A program made the position numbers and the translations under genes. This document shows positions 42,375 through 51,437 of a stretch of 64,000 nucleotides of DNA, one piece after another; position 1 is the stretch's first letter, and each line of letters begins with the position of its first letter. The DNA is taken from contig OZ244166.1 of NCBI GenBank assembly GCA_965216445.1, positions 186,001 to 250,000 of the forward strand, read 5' to 3'. The notes under the pieces were generated by a model that was given only the letters and a program-made list of their open reading frames with translations, was not told the DNA's origin and did no database searches. This stretch comes from MA-ANB-1 sp965216445. GTDB taxonomy: Bacteria > Actinomycetota > Acidimicrobiia > Spongiisociales > ZC4RG35.

Positions 42375-42646
42375 CCGGCCAGGTTCAGGTAGAGGTCTTC
42401 GCGTTCCCGGCCCTTGATGACGATCAAAACCAAACCGACAGCGACCAATGTCCCCACGAAGACGGCTCGGGCCGGTGTGTAGTAGTAGGAGCTGATCGCC
42501 TCCTGCCAGCAATCGGTATGGAGACGTTCGATGACCACCGAAACGCCGAGAAGTGCGGCCGCGCCGATCAGTCCGATCCGCAAGTAGCGATACGTCTCGA
42601 GGACACGGCGCTCTTGGAGGTCTGGGGGCTTGCCTTCGCGGGTCAT
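42374..42646 (-). pseudogene. Membrane protein, 5' fragment
   Basis: About 91 codons from ATG 42646 (GAGGA upstream). Two hydrophobic helices (LRIGLIGAAALLGVSVVIER and ARAVFVGTLVAVGLVLIVI) flank the segment CWQEAISSYYYTPAR; it ends GREREDLYLNLAG, where related actinobacterial proteins continue with further helices. After 42374 the frame reads into antisense SARP sequence. Truncated head-to-head against the SARP fragment, so one recombination event removed both 3' ends. Confidence 0.65.
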
Positions 42647-42690
42647 AGGGTCCTCGGGTCCCAAACCTACTCAGCGGGTTCAGTGGTGCG

Positions 42691-42891
42691 TCAGATCAGG
42701 TCGGGGTCACGGTCGTAGAAGAGGTCAGCCTTGGAATAAGTGTCCACGTTTCCACAGCGCGGGCACTTGTATTCGCGGTCGTCGATGTCGGACCCCTCGA
42801 ACGCGACCGGTGGCAGCCTCACCTGCGAGGGGAGCAGGGTGCGGCAGTTGGAACACCGAAGAAAGAGTTGGTTTTCAGGATTGGGGATCCC
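42691..42891 (-). pseudogene. Zinc-ribbon protein lacking a start codon
   Basis: An open frame of 66 codons after a TGA reads LFLRCSNCRTLLPSQVRLPP and then YKCPRCGNVDTYSKADLFYD: two CxxC knuckles (CSNC, CPRC) of a zinc ribbon. No ATG, GTG or TTG occurs before the first knuckle, so the 5' end is lost or frameshifted, or an unusual start codon is used. Confidence 0.5.
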
Positions 42892-42999
42892 TCAACCCTA
42901 CAACCACAGCCAGCCCGCCGTCCGCCTGGTGGCGTTCACCAGGGCCGCCTTAGGACTGTCCACGTCGCGAGATTCAATACGGCAGTTAATGCAGACAGG

Positions 43000-44025
43000 T
43001 CAGTCGATTGTCCGAGTCAAGGAGAAGAGCTCAAGTGGCTCTTCGACCCCGCGGAGTTCGATGTGGCCAAGGCTTTCAGCTACGACACCGTCTGGCAACT
43101 CCACCGCCGATACCACGTCAGCCGAAGCCAAGAACTGACGTTGCAACTGTCTGCACGCCTCCTCGATGCGGGCAGCGGTGTTGAGTGTGTCGCCAACGAA
43201 TGCGATCTCACGCTTGATTGATCCGATCTCCCCAGCGACGACCTGACCTACGTGAAGGCCGGCCCAAAACTTGGGCGCAACTCCAAACTCAGATTGGTAT
43301 TCGGTCCGTGCTGCCTCCAACGTGTCGGCAATCGCAAAAACGGCCTCCACGCACTTGGCATCGTCAAGACCGTCTTTGGCTGTCCAGGTCAGAATCACCT
43401 CGTCGCCGACGTAGCGGTTGACCTCACCACCGTGTCGATTGACAGGTGCGGTCACGTCGGCGATAAAGCGTTTCAGAAAAGTGTGATAACGGATGTTGCC
43501 GAGTTCCCTGGCGATCTGAGTTGATTCGCGCAAGTCGACCAGCAAGAACACTCGATCCTCTTCGCGTGGCCTGTGATATCGGCCCAGCAAGAGGCGGATC
43601 AGCACCCGACGACCAAGCAGTCGGTCGACCTGCGCGATGAAATTCGACACCAGGGCCGCAACGAAGCTCAACCCCACGGACATCCTGAACTGGCGGTCGA
43701 CCAGCTCCCCATAGGACAACTCGCCGATGGTGAGCAGCGGGATGCTTATCCCCAGAACTATCACGGCTAGCCATACCAGGCTTCTCGACATGATGACCAC
43801 CAGAAATGGTGCCTCCCTCCAACCGCGGGGGATGAGCTCGATTGCCCAGCTCACGTCGAAACTGGCTATTCCTGCGGTCACCAAAAACCCAATCAATGCT
43901 CCGGCCCCCATGGCTGAGCCTGCGCCTCCGATCAGCCAACCCAAACCGAGTCCGATCAGGGACCCGATCGGAACTGTGATGGCGAGCACACGCATCAGGG
44001 TGTGCCACTTCTCGGATCGGGTCAT
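43000..44025 (-). CDS. Membrane-anchored class III nucleotide cyclase
   Basis: 341 residues. The N-terminal 140 residues hold about four hydrophobic helices (e.g. VLAITVPIGSLIGLGLGWLI, LVWLAVIVLGISIPLLTIGE). The cyclase domain (about 160-335) has metal aspartates in FLLVDLREST and RYVGDEVILTW, GLHVGQVVAGEIG, and the AFVGDTLNTAARIE segment. Predicted to make cAMP or cGMP at the membrane. Starts the chromosome-like part of the window. Confidence 0.88.
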   Translation of the reverse strand: MTRSEKWHTLMRVLAITVPIGSLIGLGLGWLIGGAGSAMGAGALIGFLVTAGIASFDVSWAIELIPRGWREAPFLVVIMSRSLVWLAVIVLGISIPLLTIGELSYGELVDRQFRMSVGLSFVAALVSNFIAQVDRLLGRRVLIRLLLGRYHRPREEDRVFLLVDLRESTQIARELGNIRYHTFLKRFIADVTAPVNRHGGEVNRYVGDEVILTWTAKDGLDDAKCVEAVFAIADTLEAARTEYQSEFGVAPKFWAGLHVGQVVAGEIGSIKREIAFVGDTLNTAARIEEACRQLQRQFLASADVVSAVELPDGVVAESLGHIELRGVEEPLELFSLTRTID

Positions 44026-44236
44026 CTCTTCAGGTTCCTCGGCGGGAGAGGGTTGAGAGTAGGAGGGGACACGCTGACGTGGGCTGACAAACCAGCATCA
44101 ATGGCACCGTGTTCAGGTCGCGAATTCGCTCAAGCAGCAGCCCACTGATGCCGGCTGCAGCTCGAAGCTCCGGAGTGCAGGAGAGCGGGAGGGGGCGGCT
44201 GCGACCACGTCAACACCCGAGTCCGGTCGTCGGCAA

Positions 44237-45427
44237 TTAGACGACGTCGTCGTCCCTGGCCACGACCCGGCCAGCTCGGATCACAAAGCTGCGGGGCTCG
44301 CGGTCCATGACCGCCGCTGTGACCGTGTCACCGGGGACGATGACCAAGTCGGCAACATCACCGACGTCAACCCCGACATTGTGAATACCCATGATGGCGG
44401 CTCCACCTGAGGTGGCCACACGAACACAATGCTCGATGTAGGTGTCCCGGCGGAATCGGTTGGTGAAAGCGAGCTGCCAGGTGCGGTCCAACATGTCACC
44501 GTTGCCGTACGGCGACCAATAATCGCGAATCCCGTCCTGACCCAAACCGACGGCCACCCCGGCTTCGTCGAGGAGGCGGAGCGGCAATGGAGCTGTTGCG
44601 GGAGCGACAGTCGTGATCGTCACCTTCGACTCCGCCAGCAACGCAACCAGCCGTTTGGTCGTGTCCTCGTCGGTTGTGGTCAGCCCGAAGCAGTGGCTGA
44701 TATTGACCGGGCCCTGGTGGGCTTGGGCCCGCGCGCAGATGTTCTCGATCGTCCGCACCCCGACATCTCCCCGGTCGTGGAGATGGATGTCCACTCCCAC
44801 CTGGTGCTTGTGGGCAAGCGCAAAAACGATGTCGAGGTGAGCGTCGGCGTCGCCGTCGAAACCCTCAGGGTCGATCCCGCCAACGAGATCTGCACCGTCA
44901 GCCAGCGCCGCATCAAGCAGTTCGGCTGTTCCCGGAGCCCGGAGTATTCCCGCCTGGGGAAAGGCGACGATCTCAACTCTGGCCATCTCGGAATACGCAT
45001 CCTTCGCTGCCAAGACTCCTTCGAGCCGTTCCAACCCCGAGTCTGGATCGACTTGGGCGTGGCTACGTACCCGGGTCGCGCCCTGGGCAATCGTCCGCCC
45101 CAGGGTGTATGTCGCCCGCTCGGTCACCGATTTCTCCGCCGTACGCCAGTTGCGCCGGTCGTTCTCGACGAGGCTTTCCAGGGTGCCTTCGGCGGTGTGG
45201 GGACGGAACGGAAGCCCGAGGCGGGTCGAATCGAGATGAGCGTGAGTGTCCGAAAACGACGGCAGGAGCAGCTCGTTGTTGCCTTCTACGATCTCGGTGT
45301 TGGAACCGTCGACCTCCAACCCGGAACCAATCGCGTCGATGATCCCTTTGCTGCATGAGACGTCCGTCGGCGCGGTGTCGGGGTAGCGGGGAAACAGGCG
45401 CACGTTCCTGATGAGAAGATCGGTCAT
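44237..45427 (-). CDS. Cytosine deaminase-like amidohydrolase
   Basis: 396-residue metal-dependent hydrolase of the cytosine deaminase (CodA)/N-isopropylammelide group. Motifs in order: SDTHAHLDSTRLG (H62, H64), VDIHLHDRGDVG, NISHCFGL, and GLGQDGIRDYWSPYGNGDML carrying the late metal aspartate. The CodA-like WSPYGNGDML stretch supports deamination of a pyrimidine or related ring. Stand-alone gene, transcribed leftward; upstream neighbour is pirin 42 bases away. Confidence 0.85.
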   Translation of the reverse strand: MTDLLIRNVRLFPRYPDTAPTDVSCSKGIIDAIGSGLEVDGSNTEIVEGNNELLLPSFSDTHAHLDSTRLGLPFRPHTAEGTLESLVENDRRNWRTAEKSVTERATYTLGRTIAQGATRVRSHAQVDPDSGLERLEGVLAAKDAYSEMARVEIVAFPQAGILRAPGTAELLDAALADGADLVGGIDPEGFDGDADAHLDIVFALAHKHQVGVDIHLHDRGDVGVRTIENICARAQAHQGPVNISHCFGLTTTDEDTTKRLVALLAESKVTITTVAPATAPLPLRLLDEAGVAVGLGQDGIRDYWSPYGNGDMLDRTWQLAFTNRFRRDTYIEHCVRVATSGGAAIMGIHNVGVDVGDVADLVIVPGDTVTAAVMDREPRSFVIRAGRVVARDDDVV

Positions 45428-45469
45428 GAGCCCGAGGGTATCGCCGCCGCCCGTTCGAGGTGTCCGTGG

Positions 45470-46483
45470 TCAGTCGGATTGGGCCAACCAGGGTGGTCTC
45501 GGTGCTTCGATGCGGGCCAGATCACTGGGCACCGGACCAAACCGCTCCTCGTTGCCTTCGTCCCAGTCGCGCCACGCTTCGGTGATCTCGTCTTTGGTGC
45601 GAGCTACGAAGTTCCACCACATCATCACCCGAGCCCCGAGGGGCTTGCCCCCGAGGACCATCACCCTTCCGGGCAGGCCCTGGGTGTCGAGTGCCAACTC
45701 AGACCGACCAAACGGGACAATTGCCAGCGACCCAGGCTCGACGACATCGGACTCCACCTTGACCGGTCTATCGATAGGGACGACACCGTGTTCGAAGCCT
45801 GGGTCGATCGGGAGCACGGCTCCGGGTGAGATGGTCAGGTCCATGCCAATCGCGGGATGGTCAACCTCAGCGTCGGAAGCTGCATCGGCGGTGGCTCCGA
45901 TGAGGAGTTTGCCGTGCGCTCCCTGGAATTCGACTTCGGGCACGTCAGCCAGGTGTTGAAACCCAGAGTCCCCGTGCCGGGTTGTTTCGGTTTGGGCCAG
46001 CCACATCTGGACACCCATCACACCGTGTTCGGAAACATCGACGTCGGACGCGACACCCTCCTCAGCGTGGGCGATACCGCCGCCGGCTGTCATCAGGTTC
46101 AGCTGGCCGGGTCGGATCAGTTGCTGGGTTCCCAGCGAGTCACCGTGGAGGGCAGACCCGGCGAGAAGCCAGGTGACTGTCGACAGTCCGATGTGGGGGT
46201 GGGGGCCGATCTCAAGCGCTGGCGGATCATCGAAGTCTCCGGGGCTCATCAAGTCGACGAAACACCACGGGCCGATGGTCCGCCGTCGTTTGGTGGGCAA
46301 CACCCGAACCACGTTGAGCCGACCGATGTTGGTGGATCGTCCCTCACGCACCTCAATCGATTGAGCTCCAAATTCCGACTGGGAGCTGCCCGGGTCGTCC
46401 ACTGGTCCACTCACCGTTCCAAAGGTACTCGTGTTGGCAGCTTGCGGTCCGGCAGTGGCCCGCGCGGGGTTCGGGTGCGTCAC
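45470..46483 (-). CDS. Pirin family protein
   Basis: 337 residues, bicupin fold. The metal-binding part is IGPHPHIGLSTVTWLLAGSA and later GGGIAHAEEGVASD, the His and Glu ligands of pirins. Length is typical. Some bacterial pirins have quercetinase activity or bind metabolic enzymes; the role here is not readable. Followed 42 bases later by the deaminase gene on the same strand. Confidence 0.9.
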   Translation of the reverse strand: MTHPNPARATAGPQAANTSTFGTVSGPVDDPGSSQSEFGAQSIEVREGRSTNIGRLNVVRVLPTKRRRTIGPWCFVDLMSPGDFDDPPALEIGPHPHIGLSTVTWLLAGSALHGDSLGTQQLIRPGQLNLMTAGGGIAHAEEGVASDVDVSEHGVMGVQMWLAQTETTRHGDSGFQHLADVPEVEFQGAHGKLLIGATADAASDAEVDHPAIGMDLTISPGAVLPIDPGFEHGVVPIDRPVKVESDVVEPGSLAIVPFGRSELALDTQGLPGRVMVLGGKPLGARVMMWWNFVARTKDEITEAWRDWDEGNEERFGPVPSDLARIEAPRPPWLAQSD

Positions 46484-46518
46484 TAGATTGAATCACGAGC
46501 CAGCGTCGGGAGTTAGTT

Positions 46519-46983
46519 ATGACATCGGACAACTCTATAGAGCTTGTTTATCAGGAGATTCGGGACCTGATCAGTCGTCAAGAGTCAAAGGTCGACGAGG
46601 CTCGAGGCAGAGCTAGCTCCACGATGGGTGTCGCGGCACTCGCCCTCTCCTTCTTTGCCGGGTCGATCCTCGAGCGTTCCGATCCTGGAGTGGGCCTATG
46701 GGTAGGAGTGGCTTTCGTAGCAGTCGGCATCGGTCTGTCGCTGTGGGTGATGAATCCAAGAAGGCGTGCCTGGACATTCGGGTCGGAACCAAGCGTTTTG
46801 TTAGCTGATTACGCCCGACTCCCGCAGGAGCAATCCAAACTTGCTCTGGCAGTCCATATGGCTGGATGGTCGGAGAGAAATGATGTTGGGATCGAGCGGA
46901 TCTATTCGGCCTTGATTTCGAGTATCACGTCGGTGGGGTTGGGACTCTTAGTGCTGATACTCGAGTTCGGAGGACTGATCTAA
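46519..46983 (+). CDS. Hypothetical three-helix membrane protein
   Basis: 154 residues. A helical N-terminus (EIRDLISRQESKVDEARGRA) precedes two adjacent hydrophobic helices (MGVAALALSFFAGSILE, LWVGVAFVAVGIGLSLWVM), a soluble loop, and a third helix (ISSITSVGLGLLVLILEFGG). No family recognised; the layout recalls small SLATT-like membrane proteins, but I see no motif to prove it. Its stop overlaps the start of the next gene (TAATGG), so the two are coupled. Confidence 0.7.
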   Translation: MTSDNSIELVYQEIRDLISRQESKVDEARGRASSTMGVAALALSFFAGSILERSDPGVGLWVGVAFVAVGIGLSLWVMNPRRRAWTFGSEPSVLLADYARLPQEQSKLALAVHMAGWSERNDVGIERIYSALISSITSVGLGLLVLILEFGGLI

Positions 46984-47201
46984 TGGCGGAAATCGATGAC
47001 CTGATGAAGAAGCTCGTCAGAAGTCTTGAGGATGGGGGATACGACCTCGGCTCATTGGGCGACTTGCCACCTGATCCGGGTCAGAAGGAGACCAAAGCTC
47101 ATGAGCCTGGCGACGGTTGGCTTCCAACGGACCCAGGACGCCGAGAAACGGGTCTACGGGAACACGACCTACCTCCTGATCCCGCCCGCCACGAGTCATA
47201 G
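46983..47201 (+). CDS. Small soluble protein with internal PPDPG repeats
   Basis: 72 residues. A helical head (IDDLMKKLVRSLEDGGYDL) is followed by three imperfect repeats: DLPPDPGQKET, WLPTDPGRRET and DLPPDPARHES. No known family. Coupled to the three-helix membrane protein, so it may be its cytoplasmic partner. Confidence 0.65.
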   Translation: MAEIDDLMKKLVRSLEDGGYDLGSLGDLPPDPGQKETKAHEPGDGWLPTDPGRRETGLREHDLPPDPARHES

Positions 47202-47411
47202 ACATCGGGTGCGGAGTCGTTGGTCGAGACTCGCACGCAAGCACCCGAATGGAAAAGGGCGATGTGTCCGCGATTTGCGATCGGCCGCCGTTGAGAAAGG
47301 GTGATGGGCCTTCCCGATCAGAACCGGGCAGCCGTTCGACCATTATTCTCCCGTTCCTTGTATCACAGGGGGCCTTGGACCCTCTTTGAGGCAAGACGAA
47401 CCAGGAGAGCA

Positions 47412-47873
47412 ATGAAAAAGTTCAGTGGACTATTGGTTTTGGCCGTCCTCTTGGCGGCATGCGGCGGTTTGGGCGACTCGCTGGACCAACTCGAACAAAC
47501 GACAGACACCACTCTGGGACCGGTCGGTCAAGTCAACAACCGTGATACCGGAGTCGAAGTCACCATCAATGGTGTCGACTATGTCGTTGACCCAGATCTC
47601 GGAGGACAGTGCGTTGCCACTGAGTCCGAACTAACCGTTTACGGGTACGAAGTCGACACCGGCCGCCGCTTCGAAATGTCCTTCCGTGAGGGAGACACCG
47701 AACACTTCGCCAGTGTTCTCCTCGAACTCGACGACCGTGTGCGCGGACAGACCAGCTCTGAGCAACCGTGGCCGTGGCTAACCGAAGGGCAAACACCCAT
47801 ACAAGGAACAATCGTGATGATTGACAATGACGGAGAGCCGATCGAACTCACCTTCTCCGTAGACTGTTCCTGA
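47412..47873 (+). CDS. Secreted lipoprotein, 153 aa
   Basis: MKKFSGLLVLAVLLAACGG is a clear lipoprotein signal with the lipid-linked cysteine at 17. ATG 47412 follows AGGAGAG. The mature part is small and beta-rich (VEVTINGVDYVVDPDLG, then YGYEVDTGRRFEMSFREGD), with two later cysteines. Same general build as the lipoprotein at 61651-62217 (TVNGTEF, then a CIP segment), suggesting a family in this genome. Function unknown. Confidence 0.8.
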   Translation: MKKFSGLLVLAVLLAACGGLGDSLDQLEQTTDTTLGPVGQVNNRDTGVEVTINGVDYVVDPDLGGQCVATESELTVYGYEVDTGRRFEMSFREGDTEHFASVLLELDDRVRGQTSSEQPWPWLTEGQTPIQGTIVMIDNDGEPIELTFSVDCS

Positions 47874-47916
47874 GTTCGACGTGTCCGTACATAGTCAGCG
47901 GGTAGGAGAAGGAAAG

Positions 47917-48447
47917 ATGCGACTCAAGGGAGTAGCGATTCTGGTGTTGTGTCTCGTGGCTGCCGCCTGCGGCGGCGGAGAAGCCGCCGATACGAGCACA
48001 TCGACGTCGACAACCCTCGGCACGACAACGACCTCCACAACCGTCGCGGCCACTACAACAACGACAGCCACCACAACCACCACCACGGCTCCGGCGACGA
48101 CCACCACAACGGTCGCAGCCACTACGACAACCGCCGCGACTACTACCACCACACAGTCAGGATTCCCTTCCGTGACAGGTGTCGTCGTGACTACCGGTGG
48201 CGGGTCGGGCGAGCTGGCCATCTCTTGGGATCCCGTGCCTTTGGCGGAGCAGTATCGGATCTACTGGTCCGAATTGCCGGGAGGCGACAAGGTTCTGCTC
48301 CACGCCGTGGATGCCGACCAACCGCAGCCCTTCATCGACTTCGGAAAAAGCGTCGAGGTTGGCAAGGACTGCTACCAGATTTCGGCAAGCCTCATAGGTG
48401 GCAATGGTGAGGGTCCGCTCTCGGACGAGGTCTGTTTTGCTCCCTAG
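47917..48447 (+). CDS. Lipoprotein with Thr-rich linker and fibronectin-III-like domain
   Basis: 176 residues from ATG 47917 (GGAGAAGGAAAG upstream). Lipobox in LVLCLVAAACGGG. Next is a long linker of Thr runs interrupted by Ala, Pro and Val (about residues 26-85), then a domain GVVVTTGGGSGELAISWDPV, AEQYRIYWSE and CYQISASLIGGNGEGPLSDE, a fibronectin type III pattern. Surface-exposed on a flexible stalk. The GC-rich Thr codons make a low-complexity tract at 47998-48160. Confidence 0.82.
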   Translation: MRLKGVAILVLCLVAAACGGGEAADTSTSTSTTLGTTTTSTTVAATTTTTATTTTTTAPATTTTTVAATTTTAATTTTTQSGFPSVTGVVVTTGGGSGELAISWDPVPLAEQYRIYWSELPGGDKVLLHAVDADQPQPFIDFGKSVEVGKDCYQISASLIGGNGEGPLSDEVCFAP

Positions 48448-48459
48448 GGTCACGACATT

Positions 48460-49665
48460 GTGACGAGAAGCAATATCCACAGTGCGCAGAACGGTCGCGC
48501 CACTAACGAGAGCCCGGAGTCCATTGCCGACACTCTGACGGGCGAGCCCGACCTGGATGGTCTTGAGGTCCGGTTGGCGGAAGGGGGAGCACCTGTCCAC
48601 GTGCAGACTGCGGTCAAGCTCGCCAGGTCGAAGCGGGCGCTGTCCGCACTACCGCATCGAGTCCATACCTCCGTTGTCTTCGCCATGTATCGGGAAACGG
48701 GGCGCATGCTTCGCCCGGACCAACACCCTCATGGCGAGGATTTCATCAACAGAAAGGCGTCCCAGCTCCGGTGGCTCTTCGGCGGTGACGACGGATGGGA
48801 CCTGGTGATGGTCGACGACGGGTGCCCCGACGGGAGCGGGTCTCTGGCCGAGACGATCATCGACGAGAACGGCCTTGGCAAGAGCGCACGGGTTCTTTTC
48901 CTCGAGAAGGCTATCGAGCAGGGCCATCCCACCACTGCCGGTCTGGGCAGCACCGACGACAGCCGCAAGGGCGGCTCGATCCTCTACGGCATGTATGAGG
49001 CGGCGGCAGCTGCTGAATCCGGCCACGTTGTGGTCTACACCGACGCCGACCTGTCGACCAACCTCGGTCAAACCGGGCTTCTCATCGACGGGGTACATCG
49101 TGGGGCCTCATGTGCAGCCGGGTCGCGGCGGGAACCCACCTCGGTGCTGGTCAAAAGTGGCTCCCGTAACGACAGGGGGAAGCTGTTCATCTACCTGTGG
49201 AAACAGATGCTGCCCCAGCTGCGATACATGATCGATACCCAATGCGGTTTCAAAGGGTTCAAGGCGGAGGAGGTTCCCAACCTGGTCGCCAACACGGTCG
49301 AGAAGAGATTCGCCTTCGACATCGAACTGTTGCTCAAGTGCGCGATTGGCTCCCCTGAGTCGATAACTCGAGTGCCGGTCGCATGGGTCGACAGCGAGGA
49401 GGCGTCGACGACCACCGATCTCGAGCCTTATCTCGACATGCTCCAAGCCGTCGCCAAGATGTATCGGCACTATTCCGAGCCAGCGGAGCGACCGGAGGCT
49501 TTTGCCCGGCTGATTGAGGGTATGGATCAAGCCGACTGGCAACGCATAGTCGCTACGGTGCCATCGGCCATTGTCGACCGCGAACCGCACGAGTATGCGA
49601 CCTGGGCTGGGGTCAGCGCAGGTGAGCTGGGCGAGATCATCGTCGCCGAGGGGGGCTCGAGCTAG
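48460..49665 (+). CDS. Glycosyltransferase family 2-like protein
   Basis: 401 residues from GTG 48460. A nucleotide-sugar-binding segment LRWLFGGDDGWDLVMVDDGC precedes the metal motif VVVYTDADLSTN, a DxD of GT-A enzymes, and TQCGFKGFKAEEVPNL in the acceptor region. FAFDIELLLKC fits the GT2 catalytic domain. No membrane helix, so it is soluble or peripheral. The acceptor is unknown. Preceded by two lipoprotein genes; stop overlaps the opposing ABC transporter gene by four bases. Confidence 0.8.
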   Translation: MTRSNIHSAQNGRATNESPESIADTLTGEPDLDGLEVRLAEGGAPVHVQTAVKLARSKRALSALPHRVHTSVVFAMYRETGRMLRPDQHPHGEDFINRKASQLRWLFGGDDGWDLVMVDDGCPDGSGSLAETIIDENGLGKSARVLFLEKAIEQGHPTTAGLGSTDDSRKGGSILYGMYEAAAAAESGHVVVYTDADLSTNLGQTGLLIDGVHRGASCAAGSRREPTSVLVKSGSRNDRGKLFIYLWKQMLPQLRYMIDTQCGFKGFKAEEVPNLVANTVEKRFAFDIELLLKCAIGSPESITRVPVAWVDSEEASTTTDLEPYLDMLQAVAKMYRHYSEPAERPEAFARLIEGMDQADWQRIVATVPSAIVDREPHEYATWAGVSAGELGEIIVAEGGSS

Positions 49666-51437
49666 CTGCGCTTCTCGTCGACCTCGCCCCAGAGTTCGCC
49701 GAACAGCTCGTTTCGCTCCAGGAGCGCATCGGCCGTTCCCTCATCGACGACCCGGCCCGAATCCATCACCACTACCTTGTCGGCCCGCACCAAGGCGGGG
49801 CGTCGGTGGGACACCACCAATGCCGTAGTCCCCTCGTACTCACGGAGGAGGCGGTCCCACAGAGTTGCCTCGGTTTCAACGTCCAGCGCCGACGACAGAT
49901 CATCAAAAACCAGCAACTCCGGGGAGCGCACCAGCATGCGGGCCGCCGCGGCGCGCTGTACCTGGCCTCCCGACAACCGAACTCCACGAGGTCCCACCAT
50001 GGTTTCGAAGCCGTCGGACATTTCAGCGATGTCACGTTCCATCGTTGCCGTCTGCACCGCGGCCTCCAACATCGCATCGGAAACGTCATGGCCCAACAAC
50101 AGATTGTCCCGGAGAGACATCGAGAAGAGCCGGGGGACCTGTGAGGTGTAGGCGGCACGCGGTGGAACCATGAACGCACCTGGCGAAGCCACAGGCACTC
50201 CCTTCCAGGCAATCGTGCCCGACGCTGCCGGCAGCAGACCGAGAATCGTGCGGAGCAGAGTGGTTTTGCCGGCCCCGATCTTGCCTGTCACCACCACAAA
50301 AGATCCTGCAGGAATCTCCAGGTCCACATCGAAGATCCCGCCCGGTGACGACTCGTAGGTGAAACTGAGACCGGAGGCGGTCACCAAAGGTGCGCCCGGG
50401 ACCGGTGTCGGTTCTTCGACTTCGGGTACGACGAGCTTCTCCTTCATCTCGATTTCGGCCGCGAGGTCGGGCCACTCGGCTCCCCGCATCAGGTCGATAT
50501 TGCGTTCCACCGAGACTTCGGCCTGTCGAAGGCGGGCCAGGAACACGCCGATGAACCAGGCCGAGTCGGTGACCATCGACAAATACGAGACAAAGAGGGC
50601 GAACTGGCCGATGGTCATCCCAGCCGAGCCGTCAATTGACAGCGACCCGGCCACCAAAATCAGGATGAGTCCGGTGCCAACACTCACCGTGTTGTGGAAC
50701 ACGGCTTCGATGCCGGCGGTGAAGGTGCGGTCTTTCACCATGGCCACACGGCGGTCATCGTTCAGCGCTTCAAAGTGGTGGAGCATCGGGGCTTCGGCAT
50801 CAGCGACCTTCACCGACTGCACCGACCCCAGCATTTCGCCGAGAAAGCCGGTGATCGCTTCGGTCTTGTCCCGTGCTTCGGTGCGGAAACGACGGATCAT
50901 CTGGCCGACCCGGCTCACGATGAAGACGACGGCGATGATCGGGGCGAAAACCACCGCCGTGATGAAGGGGTCGATGTTGGCCAGCACTACGACGGCCACC
51001 GCGGCGGAGATGATCGCCGAGATCAGATCGACCGTGAAATCGAACGCCTCGGTGGTGTGGTTGACGTCGTCGCGGAATCTGCTGACTACTTCGCCGGGGG
51101 ATTCCTCAACTGGCTGGGCCGCGGGCAGTTTGTAGATCCAGCCCATCATCGCTCGCCGCATGGCAGATGATGTTCGGAAGAGAAGGCTGGAATGCAACCG
51201 CATTGCCACCAACAACACGGCCACTCGCCCCAGTGAGAAACCCCAGACGGCTGCGATCACGGTGGTCAGATCCCAACCGGTCGGTTGGCCGGCAAGCGAA
51301 TCGAAGAACCCGGCCGCAATGAGCCCAATCACAAGCGGCATCGACCAAATGGCGATCCATCCGATCAGACTGGTTACGTAGCGAACCGGGGAGTTGCGGA
51401 TGAGACGCCAAATCAAACGCCAGATGGGCGCTGTCAT
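49662..51437 (-). CDS. ABC exporter half-transporter, degenerate ATP site
   Basis: 591 residues: six-helix membrane domain (about 1-320) and an ATPase with Walker A GKIGAGKTT, signature LSGGQVQRAAAARM and Walker B LLVFDDLSSALD. The catalytic Glu after Walker B is Asp here (DD instead of DE), as often in the degenerate half of heterodimeric exporters. It overlaps its partner gene by four bases. Substrate unknown (lipid, peptide or drug). Confidence 0.9.
   Translation of the reverse strand: MTAPIWRLIWRLIRNSPVRYVTSLIGWIAIWSMPLVIGLIAAGFFDSLAGQPTGWDLTTVIAAVWGFSLGRVAVLLVAMRLHSSLLFRTSSAMRRAMMGWIYKLPAAQPVEESPGEVVSRFRDDVNHTTEAFDFTVDLISAIISAAVAVVVLANIDPFITAVVFAPIIAVVFIVSRVGQMIRRFRTEARDKTEAITGFLGEMLGSVQSVKVADAEAPMLHHFEALNDDRRVAMVKDRTFTAGIEAVFHNTVSVGTGLILILVAGSLSIDGSAGMTIGQFALFVSYLSMVTDSAWFIGVFLARLRQAEVSVERNIDLMRGAEWPDLAAEIEMKEKLVVPEVEEPTPVPGAPLVTASGLSFTYESSPGGIFDVDLEIPAGSFVVVTGKIGAGKTTLLRTILGLLPAASGTIAWKGVPVASPGAFMVPPRAAYTSQVPRLFSMSLRDNLLLGHDVSDAMLEAAVQTATMERDIAEMSDGFETMVGPRGVRLSGGQVQRAAAARMLVRSPELLVFDDLSSALDVETEATLWDRLLREYEGTTALVVSHRRPALVRADKVVVMDSGRVVDEGTADALLERNELFGELWGEVDEKRS

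Noticed and set aside
47998..48160. Microsatellite or CRISPR-like repeat
   Set aside because: It is the in-frame Thr-rich linker of a lipoprotein; ACN codon runs explain the periodicity.
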